DNA of 64,000 bases, from NCBI RefSeq assembly GCF_007993045.1, contig NZ_VOOR01000001.1, forward strand, positions 1-64,000, given 5' to 3'. The stretch is from Phaeodactylibacter luteus. Its GTDB lineage: Bacteria > Bacteroidota > Bacteroidia > Chitinophagales > Saprospiraceae. The notes below the pieces were generated by a model, which was not told the origin of the DNA, did not search any database, and saw only the letters and a program-made list of their open reading frames with translations. The position numbers and the translations under genes are program-made. Within the stretch, counting starts at the first letter, position 1, and the number at the start of each line of letters is the position of its first letter. Positions 52,795 through 63,300 of this stretch are shown piece after piece.

Positions 52795-52870
52795 TGTCTG
52801 TTGAGTTTAGTGGGTTAGTTTTGAAAAAAAGAGCCTGCCCCGGCCCGGCAGCCCTTCCTTCCCAAAAGGC

Positions 52871-55153
52871 TTACCGCTTCGGCCCAGTCAGCTCGAATGT
52901 TGCAGACAAGCTCGTTTCAGAGCTGCCGCCTGCCATGACGGTGAAGGTGCCCGGCTCTGCTGCCCACACCCCGCGGGCAGTATAAAAGCTAAGCAAAGCT
53001 TCATCGAGCTTAAAGGTAATTGTTTTCTTTTCCCCCGGCTCCAAATATACTAACTCAAACCCTTTCAGCTCTTTTACCGGCCGGGCAACAGAGGCGTAAT
53101 GGTCGTGGATGTACAGCTGAACGACTTCTCTTCCAGCCACTCCCCCCGTGTTGGACACCTCTACTGTAGCCGTTAGGTACCCGCCGGGCTTTAGCTGCCC
53201 ACTGCTGAGCTTCAGCCCGCTGTATTCAAAAGTGGTATAGCTCAGCCCATGGCCAAAAGGGAAAAGCGGGCTGTTGCGCTCATCGATATAGTGCGACCAG
53301 AACACCTCATCCGGCGTAGGCATTTCAGGGCGGCCTGTGCGCATGTGGTTGTAATAAATGGGCACCTGCCCCACGCTGCGCGGAAAGGTCATCGGCAATT
53401 TGCCGGAGGGGTTATGATCCCCATAGAGGGCCTGTGCGATAGCGTGCCCAGCCTGTGTGCCCAACTGCCAGCCCTCTAGTATAGCAGGGATGTGATCAGC
53501 TGCCCAGGGCAGCGCAAGGGGGCGGCCATTATTGAGCACCAGCACTACATTGGGGTTGGCTGCAAAAACGGCTTCCAATAGCTGTTGCTGCAGGCCGGGA
53601 AGCCCCAGATCGGTGCGGCTCCGCCCTTCCCCAGAAAGAAAACCGGGCTCCCCCAATACCAGCACCGCAATATCAGCAGACTTTGCTGCGGCTACCGCTG
53701 CTGCCATACCTGCTGTATCTGTGGTATTGATATGGGTTTCAAAAACAAAGTGCTGCCGCCCATCGATGACCTTCACCCCCTTTTCGTAAACCAAGTCATT
53801 GCCTCCGTAAGCCTGCATGCCCTCCAAAACAGATACGGCGGAGTTGTCATCTGCAGCCAGCCGCCAGCTGCCCAAGGGGCTATTCTTTTCTGCCGCCAGC
53901 TCGCCAATCAGGGCTATGCGCTTGCCATCCTTTGGCAGTGGCAGCAGCCCGCCCTCGTTCTTGAGCAAGACGATAGACTTGCGGGCCATATCGAGCACGC
54001 CTTCCAGGTGCTCTTCGCTGCCAATGACTGTGGCTTCCCGCTCCGCATCGCAATAGCGGTAGGGGTCATCGAACAGCCCAAGCTCAAACTTCACGCGCAG
54101 TATGCGGCGCACTGCATCGTCTACATGGGCTTCCTCCACCTTGCCCTCCCGGACCAAGCCTGCCAGGTGGGACACATAACCATAGGACTCCATATCCATA
54201 TCCGAGCCGGCATTGGCTGCAAGCTCAGCAGCATGTGCCACATCCTCCGCATAACCATGACTGACCATTTCTTTGAGGGAGCCCCAGTCTGATACGACAA
54301 AGCCTGTATAGCCCCACTCGCCCTTAAGGATATCACGCTGCAGGAAAGCATCGCCCGTAGCCGGTATGCCGTTCAGGATATTGAAGGCATTCATGAAAGT
54401 GGCGGCCCCAGCATCGGCAGCAGCCTTGAAAGGGGGCAACACTACATTCCGGAGGGTAGAAGTGCCAAAGTCGACGGTATTGTAATCACGCCCGGCCTCT
54501 GCAAAACCATACCCTGCAAAATGTTTGGCGCAAGCCGCAATAGTAGCCGGAGAAGACAAATCCTCGCCTTGAAAGCCTTTCACCCGCGCATCGGCAATCC
54601 GGCTGCCCAAGAAAGGGTCTTCCCCTCCGCCTTCCATCACCCGGCCCCAGCGGGCATCCCGCCCAATGTCCACCATAGGGGCAAAAGTCCAATTGATGCC
54701 CGCCGCAGATGCTTCGGCCGCAGCGATCTCAGCAGAGCGGCGGATGGCCTGAAGGTCCCAGCTAGCAGCCTCGGCCAAGGGGATAGGGCTGATGGTCTTG
54801 TAGCCATGAATCACATCAAAGCCAATAATGAGCGGAATGCCCAAGCGGGCCTCTTCCACCGCTATGCGCTGTACCTCGCGTACCTGCTCCACACCCCGAA
54901 CATTGAGCATAGACCCCACAAGCCCTTTTCTGAGGTGCTCGTATTTTAAAGCCGCCAGCCCTTCCTCAGGTGCAGGCCCGGTTGCATCCCAAAACCCATT
55001 GTACTGATTCATCTGCCCTACTTTCTCCTCCAGCGTCATTTTGCTGAGCAAGGCTTCTACCTTTTGGCTAATGTCGTCCATACCTTGAGCAATAAGGGCA
55101 CTTCCTGACAACAACAGGCAGCCCACTGCCAATATCTTGATAAGTATCTTCAT
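52871..55153 (-). CDS. bglX: GH3 beta-glucosidase (BglX-like), periplasmic
   Basis: The enzyme removes glucose from the end of gluco-oligosaccharides. The protein (760 residues) has a signal peptide (LAVGCLLLSGSALIAQG), an N-terminal (beta/alpha)8 domain with KHFAGYG and the nucleophile Asp in FVVSDWGS (~residue 288), a C-terminal alpha/beta domain and an Ig-like tail (GREVVQLYIHDHYASVARPVKELKGF). Length and order match BglX. It is the first gene of the GH3-SSS-GH16 unit. Upstream lies a family A repeat with a nested element B, which separates it from the second half of the PUL. Confidence 0.94.
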   Translation of the reverse strand: MKILIKILAVGCLLLSGSALIAQGMDDISQKVEALLSKMTLEEKVGQMNQYNGFWDATGPAPEEGLAALKYEHLRKGLVGSMLNVRGVEQVREVQRIAVEEARLGIPLIIGFDVIHGYKTISPIPLAEAASWDLQAIRRSAEIAAAEASAAGINWTFAPMVDIGRDARWGRVMEGGGEDPFLGSRIADARVKGFQGEDLSSPATIAACAKHFAGYGFAEAGRDYNTVDFGTSTLRNVVLPPFKAAADAGAATFMNAFNILNGIPATGDAFLQRDILKGEWGYTGFVVSDWGSLKEMVSHGYAEDVAHAAELAANAGSDMDMESYGYVSHLAGLVREGKVEEAHVDDAVRRILRVKFELGLFDDPYRYCDAEREATVIGSEEHLEGVLDMARKSIVLLKNEGGLLPLPKDGKRIALIGELAAEKNSPLGSWRLAADDNSAVSVLEGMQAYGGNDLVYEKGVKVIDGRQHFVFETHINTTDTAGMAAAVAAAKSADIAVLVLGEPGFLSGEGRSRTDLGLPGLQQQLLEAVFAANPNVVLVLNNGRPLALPWAADHIPAILEGWQLGTQAGHAIAQALYGDHNPSGKLPMTFPRSVGQVPIYYNHMRTGRPEMPTPDEVFWSHYIDERNSPLFPFGHGLSYTTFEYSGLKLSSGQLKPGGYLTATVEVSNTGGVAGREVVQLYIHDHYASVARPVKELKGFELVYLEPGEKKTITFKLDEALLSFYTARGVWAAEPGTFTVMAGGSSETSLSATFELTGPKR

Positions 55154-55189
55154 ATTAAAAGTGCTTTAACCTCCCTCATTCATTGGACA

Positions 55190-55577
55190 GGCGCAAACCA
55201 GATTATCGTTTTTTGGGCCTGCCCCCTCCGTAAGGATAGGGGCCTGCCCCTGCCAGCGGGCAGGTGCCGCTATGCTACGGGGCTCGCTATCCGCTCGGCC
55301 CCTCGCCCTACAGGCGTCGGGTCTGGCCTTCGGCCACCCCTTCGCAGCGCTAGGCCAATGCCAGGCAAGTGCCTTAAGCCATAAATCTCTGATACTTAAG
55401 TTGAAGTTATTTTCCGGCTAATCAAGGCGAAGGTTCGCGACTTTAGCCCGAGCTAAAGGAGCGGTTCTTCAACGAAGAGTAGGCGGAAAAGAACGAAACT
55501 TGGGGTGGCAAGGATTTATGGCTTGAGGCACTAGAGCCCGGAAAGCTTGAACGCAAGCGAGATTTTGGTTTACGCCC
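55190..55577 (+). repeat. Family A dispersed repeat, interrupted by element B
   Basis: Left end GGCGCAAACCAGATTATCG and right end GCGAGATTTTGGTTTACGCC are inverted repeats. The copy is split at its second CTAG (at CCAGG) by a family B element (55366-55534). It is inside the PUL, between the GH3 and GH16 genes. The remaining gap to 55656 shows nothing else. Confidence 0.85.
55366..55534. mobile_element. Family B MITE-like element nested in a family A repeat
   Basis: The 169-bp copy is nearly identical to the one at 17194. Left boundary is CAAG (one base off CTAG), right boundary CTAG. The empty site CCTAGGGCC of the copy at 45383 shows that CTAG was the target. It contains the same stem, central hairpin and core. 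Confidence 0.85.
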
Positions 55578-55656
55578 CATCGGACACTTGATGCGCCGGG
55601 CCAGTGCTGTGGGAAAATGAGCCATTTTGCCCCTACAATGCCCCGAACCATCAAGC

Positions 55657-57309
55657 CTATTGATAAACTCGCACGTAGTCCACCTCCATAGTGGAGCTTT
55701 CAAAGGCGGCATCTATGGCACCGCCGAAATTGCCGCCCATAGCCACGTTCAAAATCAGGAAGAAATCGCTGTTGAACGGCAAGCTGCTGTTGTTGGCGAA
55801 AACGTGGTACTCCACATCATCAATGAAAAAGCGGATGAAATCGGGCGACCAAACAACAGAGTAGACGTGGAACTCCTCAGATACGCCCGGTTCATTGCGG
55901 CTTTGCGTGATGGCGTCACCACCGAAATTGCCGGGGAAATGAAGAGAGGAAAAGATTTGGTCCTGCGCATTGCCCACGTGCTCCATGATATCAATTTCTC
56001 CGCAACCGGGCCAGGTGTTCGTGTCATAGTCCGCACCGAGCATCCAGATTGCAGGCCAAGTGCCCCCTCCTGTTGGGAGCTTTGCCCGTACATCGACCCG
56101 CCCGTAGGTGAATTCAAACTTATTCTCCGTCACAATGCGGGCGGAGGTGAATGCCGACCCACTGAACGCTTCCCGCTGAGCGGTAATCTTCAGGAGGCCA
56201 TCCTCAACGCGGATATTTTCCGGCCGGTCCGTGTAGTACTGCGCTTCGCCATTGCCCCAGCCATTTTCGCCTGTGCCCATATTGTAAGACCAGTTGGCGT
56301 CATCCGGCGCACTGCCAGCGTCAAACTCATCGGCCCAGACCAGCTCGTCATAGCCGGGCTCATCTACAGAAGGTTTGGTAGAAGTAAAAATATGGTACCA
56401 GGCCAGCCCACCGTTGTTGCCCTGCACAGCACGGACCACCAAGCGGTTTTCTGTAATCGACAGGATTTCGTAGCTGCTCGTGCCGATGTAATAGCTCATG
56501 AACCCGCCCTCAGAGAAGTTGAGGACTGTGCCGCGGGTCTGCCCGGGGATGCCATTTGCGGCTACTACCGACTCAGAAGGGGCAAGGGTGACCACCTCAG
56601 GCGCTGTGCCTACCCCAAATTCATAACAATAGTCAAAGCCATTGCTCCCGCCCGCTACGCCTTCATAGCTGCCGTTGAAGTAGGTAGCCCCTTTGTTGTC
56701 GAGCTGATAGGTAAGGGTGCCGCCGTCGAGGGCAAAGGTCATTTCGTCCTGATAAAGGCAAGTGCTTTCAGAAGCGCCATCTTTTTCAAAGGGCGCTGCC
56801 TGATAGTAATTGGCAAAGTAGTTCTGCTCGGTATTGTCATCGTTCTGCCCCACGCCGAGGTGCCCAGGCTCATCCGCGGCCCAGTACCAAGTCTTGCTGC
56901 CGCCCCCTGTGAGGAACTGTATAGCCTCCTCATCTTCGAAGTTGCTGAGCACCGTCACTTCTGTAGAGGAAGAGGTTGCCACGCCCCCCTTGCCTGAAGC
57001 CACCACCGTAATAGTGTAAGTATTGACGCCTACTTGGGTAAAGCGCTTTTGGAACTGCCCTCCGGGGGCAATCCGCTCTGTGCCATCGCTGAAAATAAAT
57101 TTGTAGGTAATAGCGCCTTCTGCCGAGGCAGAAAGGTTGACCAGGCCGCTGCCGTCGCCATTGGGGTTGGCCTCATCTGCGCCTACCACTACCGCATTGA
57201 GCGTCAGGTTGGAAGGAGCTGTGATGTCCCCAAAAGTATGATCTTCTTTCTGACAGCCTGCCAGCAACAGGCTGCAGAGGGCTAGTATTTGAAATGTTAT
57301 GCGTTTCAT
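55657..57309 (-). CDS. GH16 glucanase lipoprotein with PKD-like domain
   Basis: The protein (550 residues) has a lipoprotein signal (LALCSLLLAGC, Cys 19), a PKD-like domain (~35-130; YTITVVASGKGGVATSSSTEVTVL), a ~170-residue beta-rich middle domain with Cys and aromatic residues (GGGSKTWYWAADEPGHLGVG) and a C-terminal GH16 domain whose motif CGEIDIMEHVG gives Glu 438, Asp 440 and Glu 443 as catalytic residues. It is probably a surface-anchored endo-glucanase (laminarinase-like). The start is the ATG at 57309, 13 bp after the stop of the SGBP-like gene; the frame is open to 57387 but overlaps that gene. Confidence 0.93.
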   Translation of the reverse strand: MKRITFQILALCSLLLAGCQKEDHTFGDITAPSNLTLNAVVVGADEANPNGDGSGLVNLSASAEGAITYKFIFSDGTERIAPGGQFQKRFTQVGVNTYTITVVASGKGGVATSSSTEVTVLSNFEDEEAIQFLTGGGSKTWYWAADEPGHLGVGQNDDNTEQNYFANYYQAAPFEKDGASESTCLYQDEMTFALDGGTLTYQLDNKGATYFNGSYEGVAGGSNGFDYCYEFGVGTAPEVVTLAPSESVVAANGIPGQTRGTVLNFSEGGFMSYYIGTSSYEILSITENRLVVRAVQGNNGGLAWYHIFTSTKPSVDEPGYDELVWADEFDAGSAPDDANWSYNMGTGENGWGNGEAQYYTDRPENIRVEDGLLKITAQREAFSGSAFTSARIVTENKFEFTYGRVDVRAKLPTGGGTWPAIWMLGADYDTNTWPGCGEIDIMEHVGNAQDQIFSSLHFPGNFGGDAITQSRNEPGVSEEFHVYSVVWSPDFIRFFIDDVEYHVFANNSSLPFNSDFFLILNVAMGGNFGGAIDAAFESSTMEVDYVRVYQ

Positions 57310-57322
57310 CTTGTTCGGATTT

Positions 57323-58879
57323 TTAGTCTGCCAGGGTGATCTCATCAAAATAATAGGTTGCTCCGGTGCCATTCGTGCCAAAGTCAAAGAAGACGACTAT
57401 GCGCTGATAGCTATTCCCAATATCTATGCCGCTAAAGTCGAACTCCAGTTCTTCCCAAGCATTGGCAACGGTGTTCTGCACCTGTACCTCGTAAAAGATA
57501 TCGGCATTGTCAAGGTTTTCGACCTTCAGCAATACGTTGATGCCTGCAGTAGGCGACCAGGTTTTCATGCGGATTTTCTGCTGCGCGCCGAAATTGATCG
57601 GGCTGGAAAGATTGGTCAGGACACCAGCCCAGACTTCAGAACCCTCAGACTTGGACAGGGCAGCGACATTGGCGCTGCTATTAGCCCCGGAAGCATCAGG
57701 GTTGGCGATAACTTCTGCGCTAGCGCCGCCAAAGCCTGTGAACTCGTAATTGATATCCGGAGACTCAAAATCCATAGGCAAGTTGTTCTCTGCGCTGCCA
57801 TCCGTCACTTCTATATCATCAAAGTAGTAGCTCGCGCCAGTGCCATTCGTGCCAAAGTCGAAAAAGACCACTACCCGCTGATAAGTGAAAGAGAAATCTG
57901 CTTCCGCAAAATCGAATATCAGCTCTTCCCAGGCATTAGCCGCTGTGTTAGTAACCGTTACTTCGTGAAACAGCTCCCCGCCATTTTCCAGGTTTTCCAG
58001 CTTCAGCAAAATCGGTATGCCGGCTTGAGGCGACCAGACTTTCATCCTGATTTTTTGCCCGGCACTAAAGTCAATGGGCTCGCCCAATTCAATAAAAGAC
58101 CCGGCCCAGACCTCGGAGCCTTCTCCCTTAGCCAGCTCTGCAACCCGGCTGCTGACATTGCCTTCAGATACATCCGGGTTATCGACAACTGCAGTACCTG
58201 CCCCTCCAAAGTTGGTAAAGGTGTAGCTGAGGGTAGGATTTTCAAAATCGATCGGCATCAGTACCGGATTGGAGACCGTGATGGTGCTAGATTGTGAAAG
58301 GCTTGCTGCCCCGCCGCTCCGCGCAGTCACCGTAATTTCATAAGTGCCCACCTCAGCATAAGTGTAGCGGACGGTTTCCCCTTCCATGAAAGGCTGTGGC
58401 ACTTCATCCGCGATTTCGCCAAACGTCACCTCGAAGAACGTCTCTAAATCTGCCGTAGCGGAGACATCAAAAGAGAACGGGTCGCCAGGCACAGGCAGGA
58501 TGTCCACCACCAAGTTTTGGGGCGCCTCAAAGGCTACGGTCAATTCTTGTGTATACTCAGCGACCTTCCCGTTCACGCCCATTGCCATGATGGTCACCGG
58601 GTAGCTGCCTTCCGTGTAGACATGCTCAGTGCTCTGCCCAGGGGCAAAAGGCTCAGAAAGGCCGCTGCCGTCGCCATAGTCTACCGTAAACTGCGTGACC
58701 CCACGCGCATCAGGCCGTATGCTTACCCGCCCGGAGTTGTCGTTGGCGATGGTAAAAAGGGCGGAGATATTGTCCGGTGCAGGGATCCCCTCCAACTGAG
58801 GGATTGAGTTGTCCTCTTCACATGCGGTGCCGAGCAGGCCGAGCAGGAAGAAGAAAGCGATATATTTCAAGATTTTCAT
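57323..58879 (-). CDS. PKD and tandem-module lipoprotein, probable surface glycan-binding protein
   Basis: The protein (518 residues) takes the SusE/SGBP-B position after SusD. It has a lipobox (LLGTAC, Cys 20), two PKD-like domains (~30-205; YPVTIMAMGVNGKVAEYTQ and YEITVTARSGG) and two tandem modules of about 150 residues (~215-360 and ~370-518), both with VxxxxNPDxSxxNxSxxVA, a KxWSPxAGIxxLLKxENL segment and VVFFDFGTNGTGAxYYFD. These look like carbohydrate-binding modules; the T9SS protein at 48578 has a third, more distant copy. No catalytic motif is seen. It is cotranscribed with SusD (11 bp) and GH16. Confidence 0.88.
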   Translation of the reverse strand: MKILKYIAFFFLLGLLGTACEEDNSIPQLEGIPAPDNISALFTIANDNSGRVSIRPDARGVTQFTVDYGDGSGLSEPFAPGQSTEHVYTEGSYPVTIMAMGVNGKVAEYTQELTVAFEAPQNLVVDILPVPGDPFSFDVSATADLETFFEVTFGEIADEVPQPFMEGETVRYTYAEVGTYEITVTARSGGAASLSQSSTITVSNPVLMPIDFENPTLSYTFTNFGGAGTAVVDNPDVSEGNVSSRVAELAKGEGSEVWAGSFIELGEPIDFSAGQKIRMKVWSPQAGIPILLKLENLENGGELFHEVTVTNTAANAWEELIFDFAEADFSFTYQRVVVFFDFGTNGTGASYYFDDIEVTDGSAENNLPMDFESPDINYEFTGFGGASAEVIANPDASGANSSANVAALSKSEGSEVWAGVLTNLSSPINFGAQQKIRMKTWSPTAGINVLLKVENLDNADIFYEVQVQNTVANAWEELEFDFSGIDIGNSYQRIVVFFDFGTNGTGATYYFDEITLAD

Positions 58880-58890
58880 AGTGGCTCGTT

Positions 58891-60366
58891 TTAATAGTTA
58901 GGGTTTTGCTGCCAGTTGCCGTTGGAAAATTGGATTTCCTCAAAAGGGACCGGGAACAGTTCGTGCTTTCCGGGCACAAACCCAGGGATAGCACCCGCTG
59001 CGCGGCCAGTGCGCACTAGGTCAAAGAAGCGGTGCCCCTCCCCCATGAGCTCCAGGCGGCGCTCGTTGAGGATAAAATCGGTAAGGGCAGCCCCGCTCGC
59101 GCTGATGTCATGGTCCATATCGCCAAAGGCCCGGCGGCGCACCTGATTGAGGTACTGCCGTGCCCGCTCATCGCTGATCTGTCCACGGTTCAGTGCTTCT
59201 GCAGCCATCAGCAGTACATCTGCATAGCGGATGGCACGGTAGTTATTGGGGTTCGTGAGGTTTTGATCGCCAATATTAGAGTCCCCTTTACGGGCAATAT
59301 ACTTGCGGTTGTAATAGCCGGTGTGCTCGTAGCCAACGCCATAAGTAGCACCAGTCTCCTCAGCCCAGGCTTCAATGTCCAAGATGGATGCGTCCTGACG
59401 GCTGTCCCCCACTTCGTAAGCATTGTATGCCTCTTCAACGGGCACGTTGAAGGAGAAGCCCCCGTCATATTCAGGGCCCGAGTAATTGCGGATCCCGTTA
59501 AAACCAACCGCTACATTGCCTTCACTGCACTGCAAGCAGCCAAAGCCAGCGCCCTCTGCATCTGAGTATTGTACCTCAAAAACCGACTCTGCACCGTTCT
59601 CACCGCTCATCTCCCAGATGCCAGCAAAATCATCTGCCAGCTGGTATTGCCCGGTATTGATGAGGTTTTCCAATATCGTAGCCGCTTCGCTGAAGCGCTC
59701 CTGATACAGGTACACCTTGCCGAGCAGAGCACGGGCAGCATTGGCGGAGGCCCGGCCCACTTGCGGTGCGTTTTCCGAAAGGTTCTCTACCGCATAGCCC
59801 AAATCGGCTTCTATAGCGGCATAGACTTCCTCTACCGGGGCACGGGGCAGGCTGGCCTCGTCCCCTACCTCAAAGCGGGCATCGCCTTTAAGGGGTATGG
59901 GGCCAAACCACTTGACCAATTCGAAGTGGTAATAAGCGCGCAGGAAGCGGGCTTCCGCCAAAATCTGGGTTTTGCCGGGGAAGTCCGTTTTATCGGCAAA
60001 CTCCAAAATGTAGCTGGCGCGGTTGACCCCTGCGAACATCCAGTTCCAGATATCGCGCAGGTTGCTGTTGACCGGAGTATGCACCATATCGTCGATTTGC
60101 TGAAAACCAATAACATCCGTAGCGCTCTCACCACCACAGAGGGTATTGTCGGATGCGATTTCGCCCAGCATGACATTCACGTAAGTGGCCTGCAAGAGAT
60201 CATAAGCCGCAATCAGGGCGTTGTAATAGTCATCTTCCGCATTGAAGTAGTTCTCTGAATCAATAGAGTAAAGCGGGGCACGGTCAATGAAGTCTTTTTC
60301 GCATGCAGTGCCTGCCAAAAGCAGGATAAGCACCGGCAAGATGCGTATAGCTATGATTTTTTTCAT
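58891..60366 (-). CDS. SusD/RagB family outer-membrane lipoprotein
   Basis: SusD caps the SusC channel and captures the glycan. The protein (491 residues) has a lipobox LAGTAC (Cys 22), a helical TPR-rich body (YYNALIAAYDLLQATYV; RASANAARALLGKVYLYQERFSEAATIL) and the usual end PVPFEEIQFSNGNWQQNPNY. It lies 14 bp after SusC. Aromatic residues for glycan stacking cannot be placed safely by eye. Confidence 0.95.
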   Translation of the reverse strand: MKKIIAIRILPVLILLLAGTACEKDFIDRAPLYSIDSENYFNAEDDYYNALIAAYDLLQATYVNVMLGEIASDNTLCGGESATDVIGFQQIDDMVHTPVNSNLRDIWNWMFAGVNRASYILEFADKTDFPGKTQILAEARFLRAYYHFELVKWFGPIPLKGDARFEVGDEASLPRAPVEEVYAAIEADLGYAVENLSENAPQVGRASANAARALLGKVYLYQERFSEAATILENLINTGQYQLADDFAGIWEMSGENGAESVFEVQYSDAEGAGFGCLQCSEGNVAVGFNGIRNYSGPEYDGGFSFNVPVEEAYNAYEVGDSRQDASILDIEAWAEETGATYGVGYEHTGYYNRKYIARKGDSNIGDQNLTNPNNYRAIRYADVLLMAAEALNRGQISDERARQYLNQVRRRAFGDMDHDISASGAALTDFILNERRLELMGEGHRFFDLVRTGRAAGAIPGFVPGKHELFPVPFEEIQFSNGNWQQNPNY

Positions 60367-60380
60367 GTCTGATACTGGTT

Positions 60381-63300
60381 TTAAAGGTTCAGGTTAAGGC
60401 CGAACATGTAAATTTTCGGGATGGGGTAAAAGCCAAAGTCGATGCCTCCACCTATGGGGGCGCCACTGGAAGCAGCGGGGTCATACCCCTGATAGCGGGT
60501 CAGGGTCAGCAGGTTGTTGGCGCTGCCGTACACCCTGAGGGTAGATGCCCCATTTCGCCAAGGCAGGTTAAAGGTATAACCCAGCTGTACATTTTGCAGG
60601 CGGACAAAACTGGCGTCTTCCACATAAAAATCCGAAAACACATTATTGGAAGTAGCGGCCGTAGTCACCCTTGGCACTTCGTTGGTAGAGCCCTCGCCTG
60701 TCCAGCGGTCCAGCACATAGTTCAGGCGGTTGACATCGGAGAGGCTGCGCTCGTAATTGCGGACCATCTCCTGCCCCAAGGAAGCGAAAGTGTAAGCCGT
60801 GAAGTCAAAGCCCTTGAACGAGAAATTCACGTTGAAGCCCATGGTGACCTCAGGGATAGGGTCGCCAAGGTAAGTACGGTCATCCGGCGTAATCACCCCA
60901 TCGCCGTTGATGTCCACAAAGCGGAGGTCGCCGGGTACAGCTTCCGCACCGAGCGCGGCTTGGGAAGGGTGTGCCTCCACCTCCGACAGGTTTTGGAAAA
61001 TGCCGTCCGTTTGGTAGCCATAAAAATAGCCGATGGGCTGCCCGACTTCCATACGGGAAGGAGCCAACTGCCCTACGCCAAATGCGCCGCCTTCAATGAA
61101 GCCCGTCCCGTTGTTCACGCTGAGGACTTCGTTGGACAGGGTAGTGAAGTTGTAGCCCAGGCTCATCCGGAAATCATCAGAAAAGCGTTTTTTGTAAGTA
61201 AAAGCCATTTCCAGCCCCCGGTTTTGAACAGAGCCGGCATTGACGGTTGGAGAGGCCGCACCGGGCGCAGAGGTACCTGTAATACCAGATACCGGGATAT
61301 TGGAAATCAAAAGGTTGTCACGGGTATTGATGAAGTAGTCGGCTGTAATGTTGAGCTTGTAGTCGAACAGGTCTACATCAAGCCCCACGTCAAACTTTTT
61401 AGCCTCCTCCCACTGCAAAGCAGGGTTTGGCAGTACGCCAATCGCTGTACCGTTGACTAGGGCGCCCCCAAAGACATAAGTCGCTTCCCCGCTCAGGGTG
61501 CCGATATAGCCGTTGTTCACAATTTGGTCATTGCCCAGTACGCCATAGCTCACGCGCAGTTTGAGGAAATTGAAGTTGCCATCTGGGTTGAAAAAGCCTT
61601 CATCAGAGATGATCCACCCGGCAGTGAAGGACGGGAAATAGGCTACGCGGTTTTCTGGGCCGAACTTGGTAGAGGCGTCCCTGCGCAACATGGCAGAGAG
61701 GAGGTACTTGCCGTCGTAATCATACTGTGCCCGGGCAAAATAGGACAAACGGCGCTCGTCGTAAGCATAGGAGCCCACGTCTCGCCCACCAGTTGGGCTG
61801 GTGCCCAAGGCTAAGGAAAGGTCTGCAAATGCCCAGTCGTTGTTGGGCACATCAAACCCGGAAGCGAACAGCCCCCGCCCAAACTCCTTGAAAACCGTCG
61901 TACCACCGGTAAAAGTCAGGTTGTTGCGGCCAAAAGCACTGACGTAGGTGGCGTAGAGGTCGAGCGTGTAGTTGTTGTCATTGATGGTGTTCTGATCTAC
62001 CCGGCTTCGGGTCACATCAAATACTTTGCCGCCGTAGCTGAGCTCTTTGGAAAAAGTTTTACCCCGGCTGACACTCGTGTTGTAGCCTACCCGCCCGGTA
62101 AGGGTCAGCCCTTCTGCCGGCGTATAATCGAGGCTCACCTGCCCGTTGAGCTTGTTCAGGTCATAATCGTTGAAAGTATTGGCAATTTGCGCGAGGGGGT
62201 TGATCACCTCGATGCCCAGCCCCGGAGTATTGGGCACAAGCGTAAACTCGCCGCTGTCGTCGCGGACCTGCAGGGTGGGCGGAGCATTGAGCCCGTTGAA
62301 CAGCACGGAGCCAAGCCCGCTCTCGTTCAGGGCATCCCGGTCTATGTAGGTGTAAATGTTGTTGACCTGCAGCTTGAGGTTGTCTGCCAGATCAATGCCA
62401 AGGTTGAGGCGGGCAGTATTCCGGCGGAATGCAGACTTCCTGCCGCCAATGATCCCTTCCTGATCGAGATGAGAGCCACTGAAAGAGTAGGTCACGCGGT
62501 CAGAGCCCCCGCTAATGGTCACATCGTGGCTCGACATAGGTGCGGTGCCAAACACCTCAGCCTGCCAGTCTGTGCCCGTGCCCAGGCCGGAAGCGTTGGG
62601 GTACGGCAGGTCTTGCCCACCTGCAGCATAACTTTCATTCAGCAACAGGGCGTACTCTGTAGCATTTAAGAGCGGCAGGAGGCGGCTGCTTTCCTGCAAG
62701 CCCAGATAGGCGTTGTAGCTGACTTGCGGGGCTTGGTTTTTCCGGCCAGATTTCGTTGTGACCAATATGACCCCGTTGGCGCCAATGGTACCATAAACCG
62801 CCGCCTGAGCATCTTTCAGGACGGTGATGGTTTCGATATCGCTAGGGTTAAGGGTGTTGAGGTCGCTCTGATAGCCATCGATAATGACTAAGGGCGCGTT
62901 CTGCCCGTTGGTCGATACGCCCCGGATGCGGATATCCAGCCCTGCGCCGGGCGAGCCGGACTGCTGTGTGACATTCACACCTGGGGTGGTCCCTTGCAAT
63001 GCTTGCTCAATCTTTATCGGCTTGAGCTCTTCAATGGTCTCTGAGCCAACGAGAGAGACCGCGCCGGTTAGGTCGCGCTTGCGCTGCGTGCCATAGCCAA
63101 TGACCACGACTTCTTCCAGAGATTCCGCATCGGCCAGCATTTCAACAATGATTGGGCCGCCCGTTTCAATAACGGCTTCTTTACGCTGGTAACCGATGTA
63201 AGAGAACTGAAGGCTAGCCCCTTTGGGCACATCGGCCAGCTCAAAGCGCCCTTCAAAATCGGTGATCGTCCCTTGGACGGTGCCGTCTGCGGCGGGCAGT

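Noticed and set aside
55627-56997. 456-codon plus-strand frame opposite the GH16 lipoprotein gene
   Set aside because: The minus strand carries a complete lipobox, PKD and GH16 active site; the plus frame shows no recognisable features and only reflects codon bias.
57299-58297. 332-codon plus-strand frame opposite the SGBP-like gene
   Set aside because: Shadow frame. Its apparent internal repetition comes from the tandem modules encoded on the other strand.
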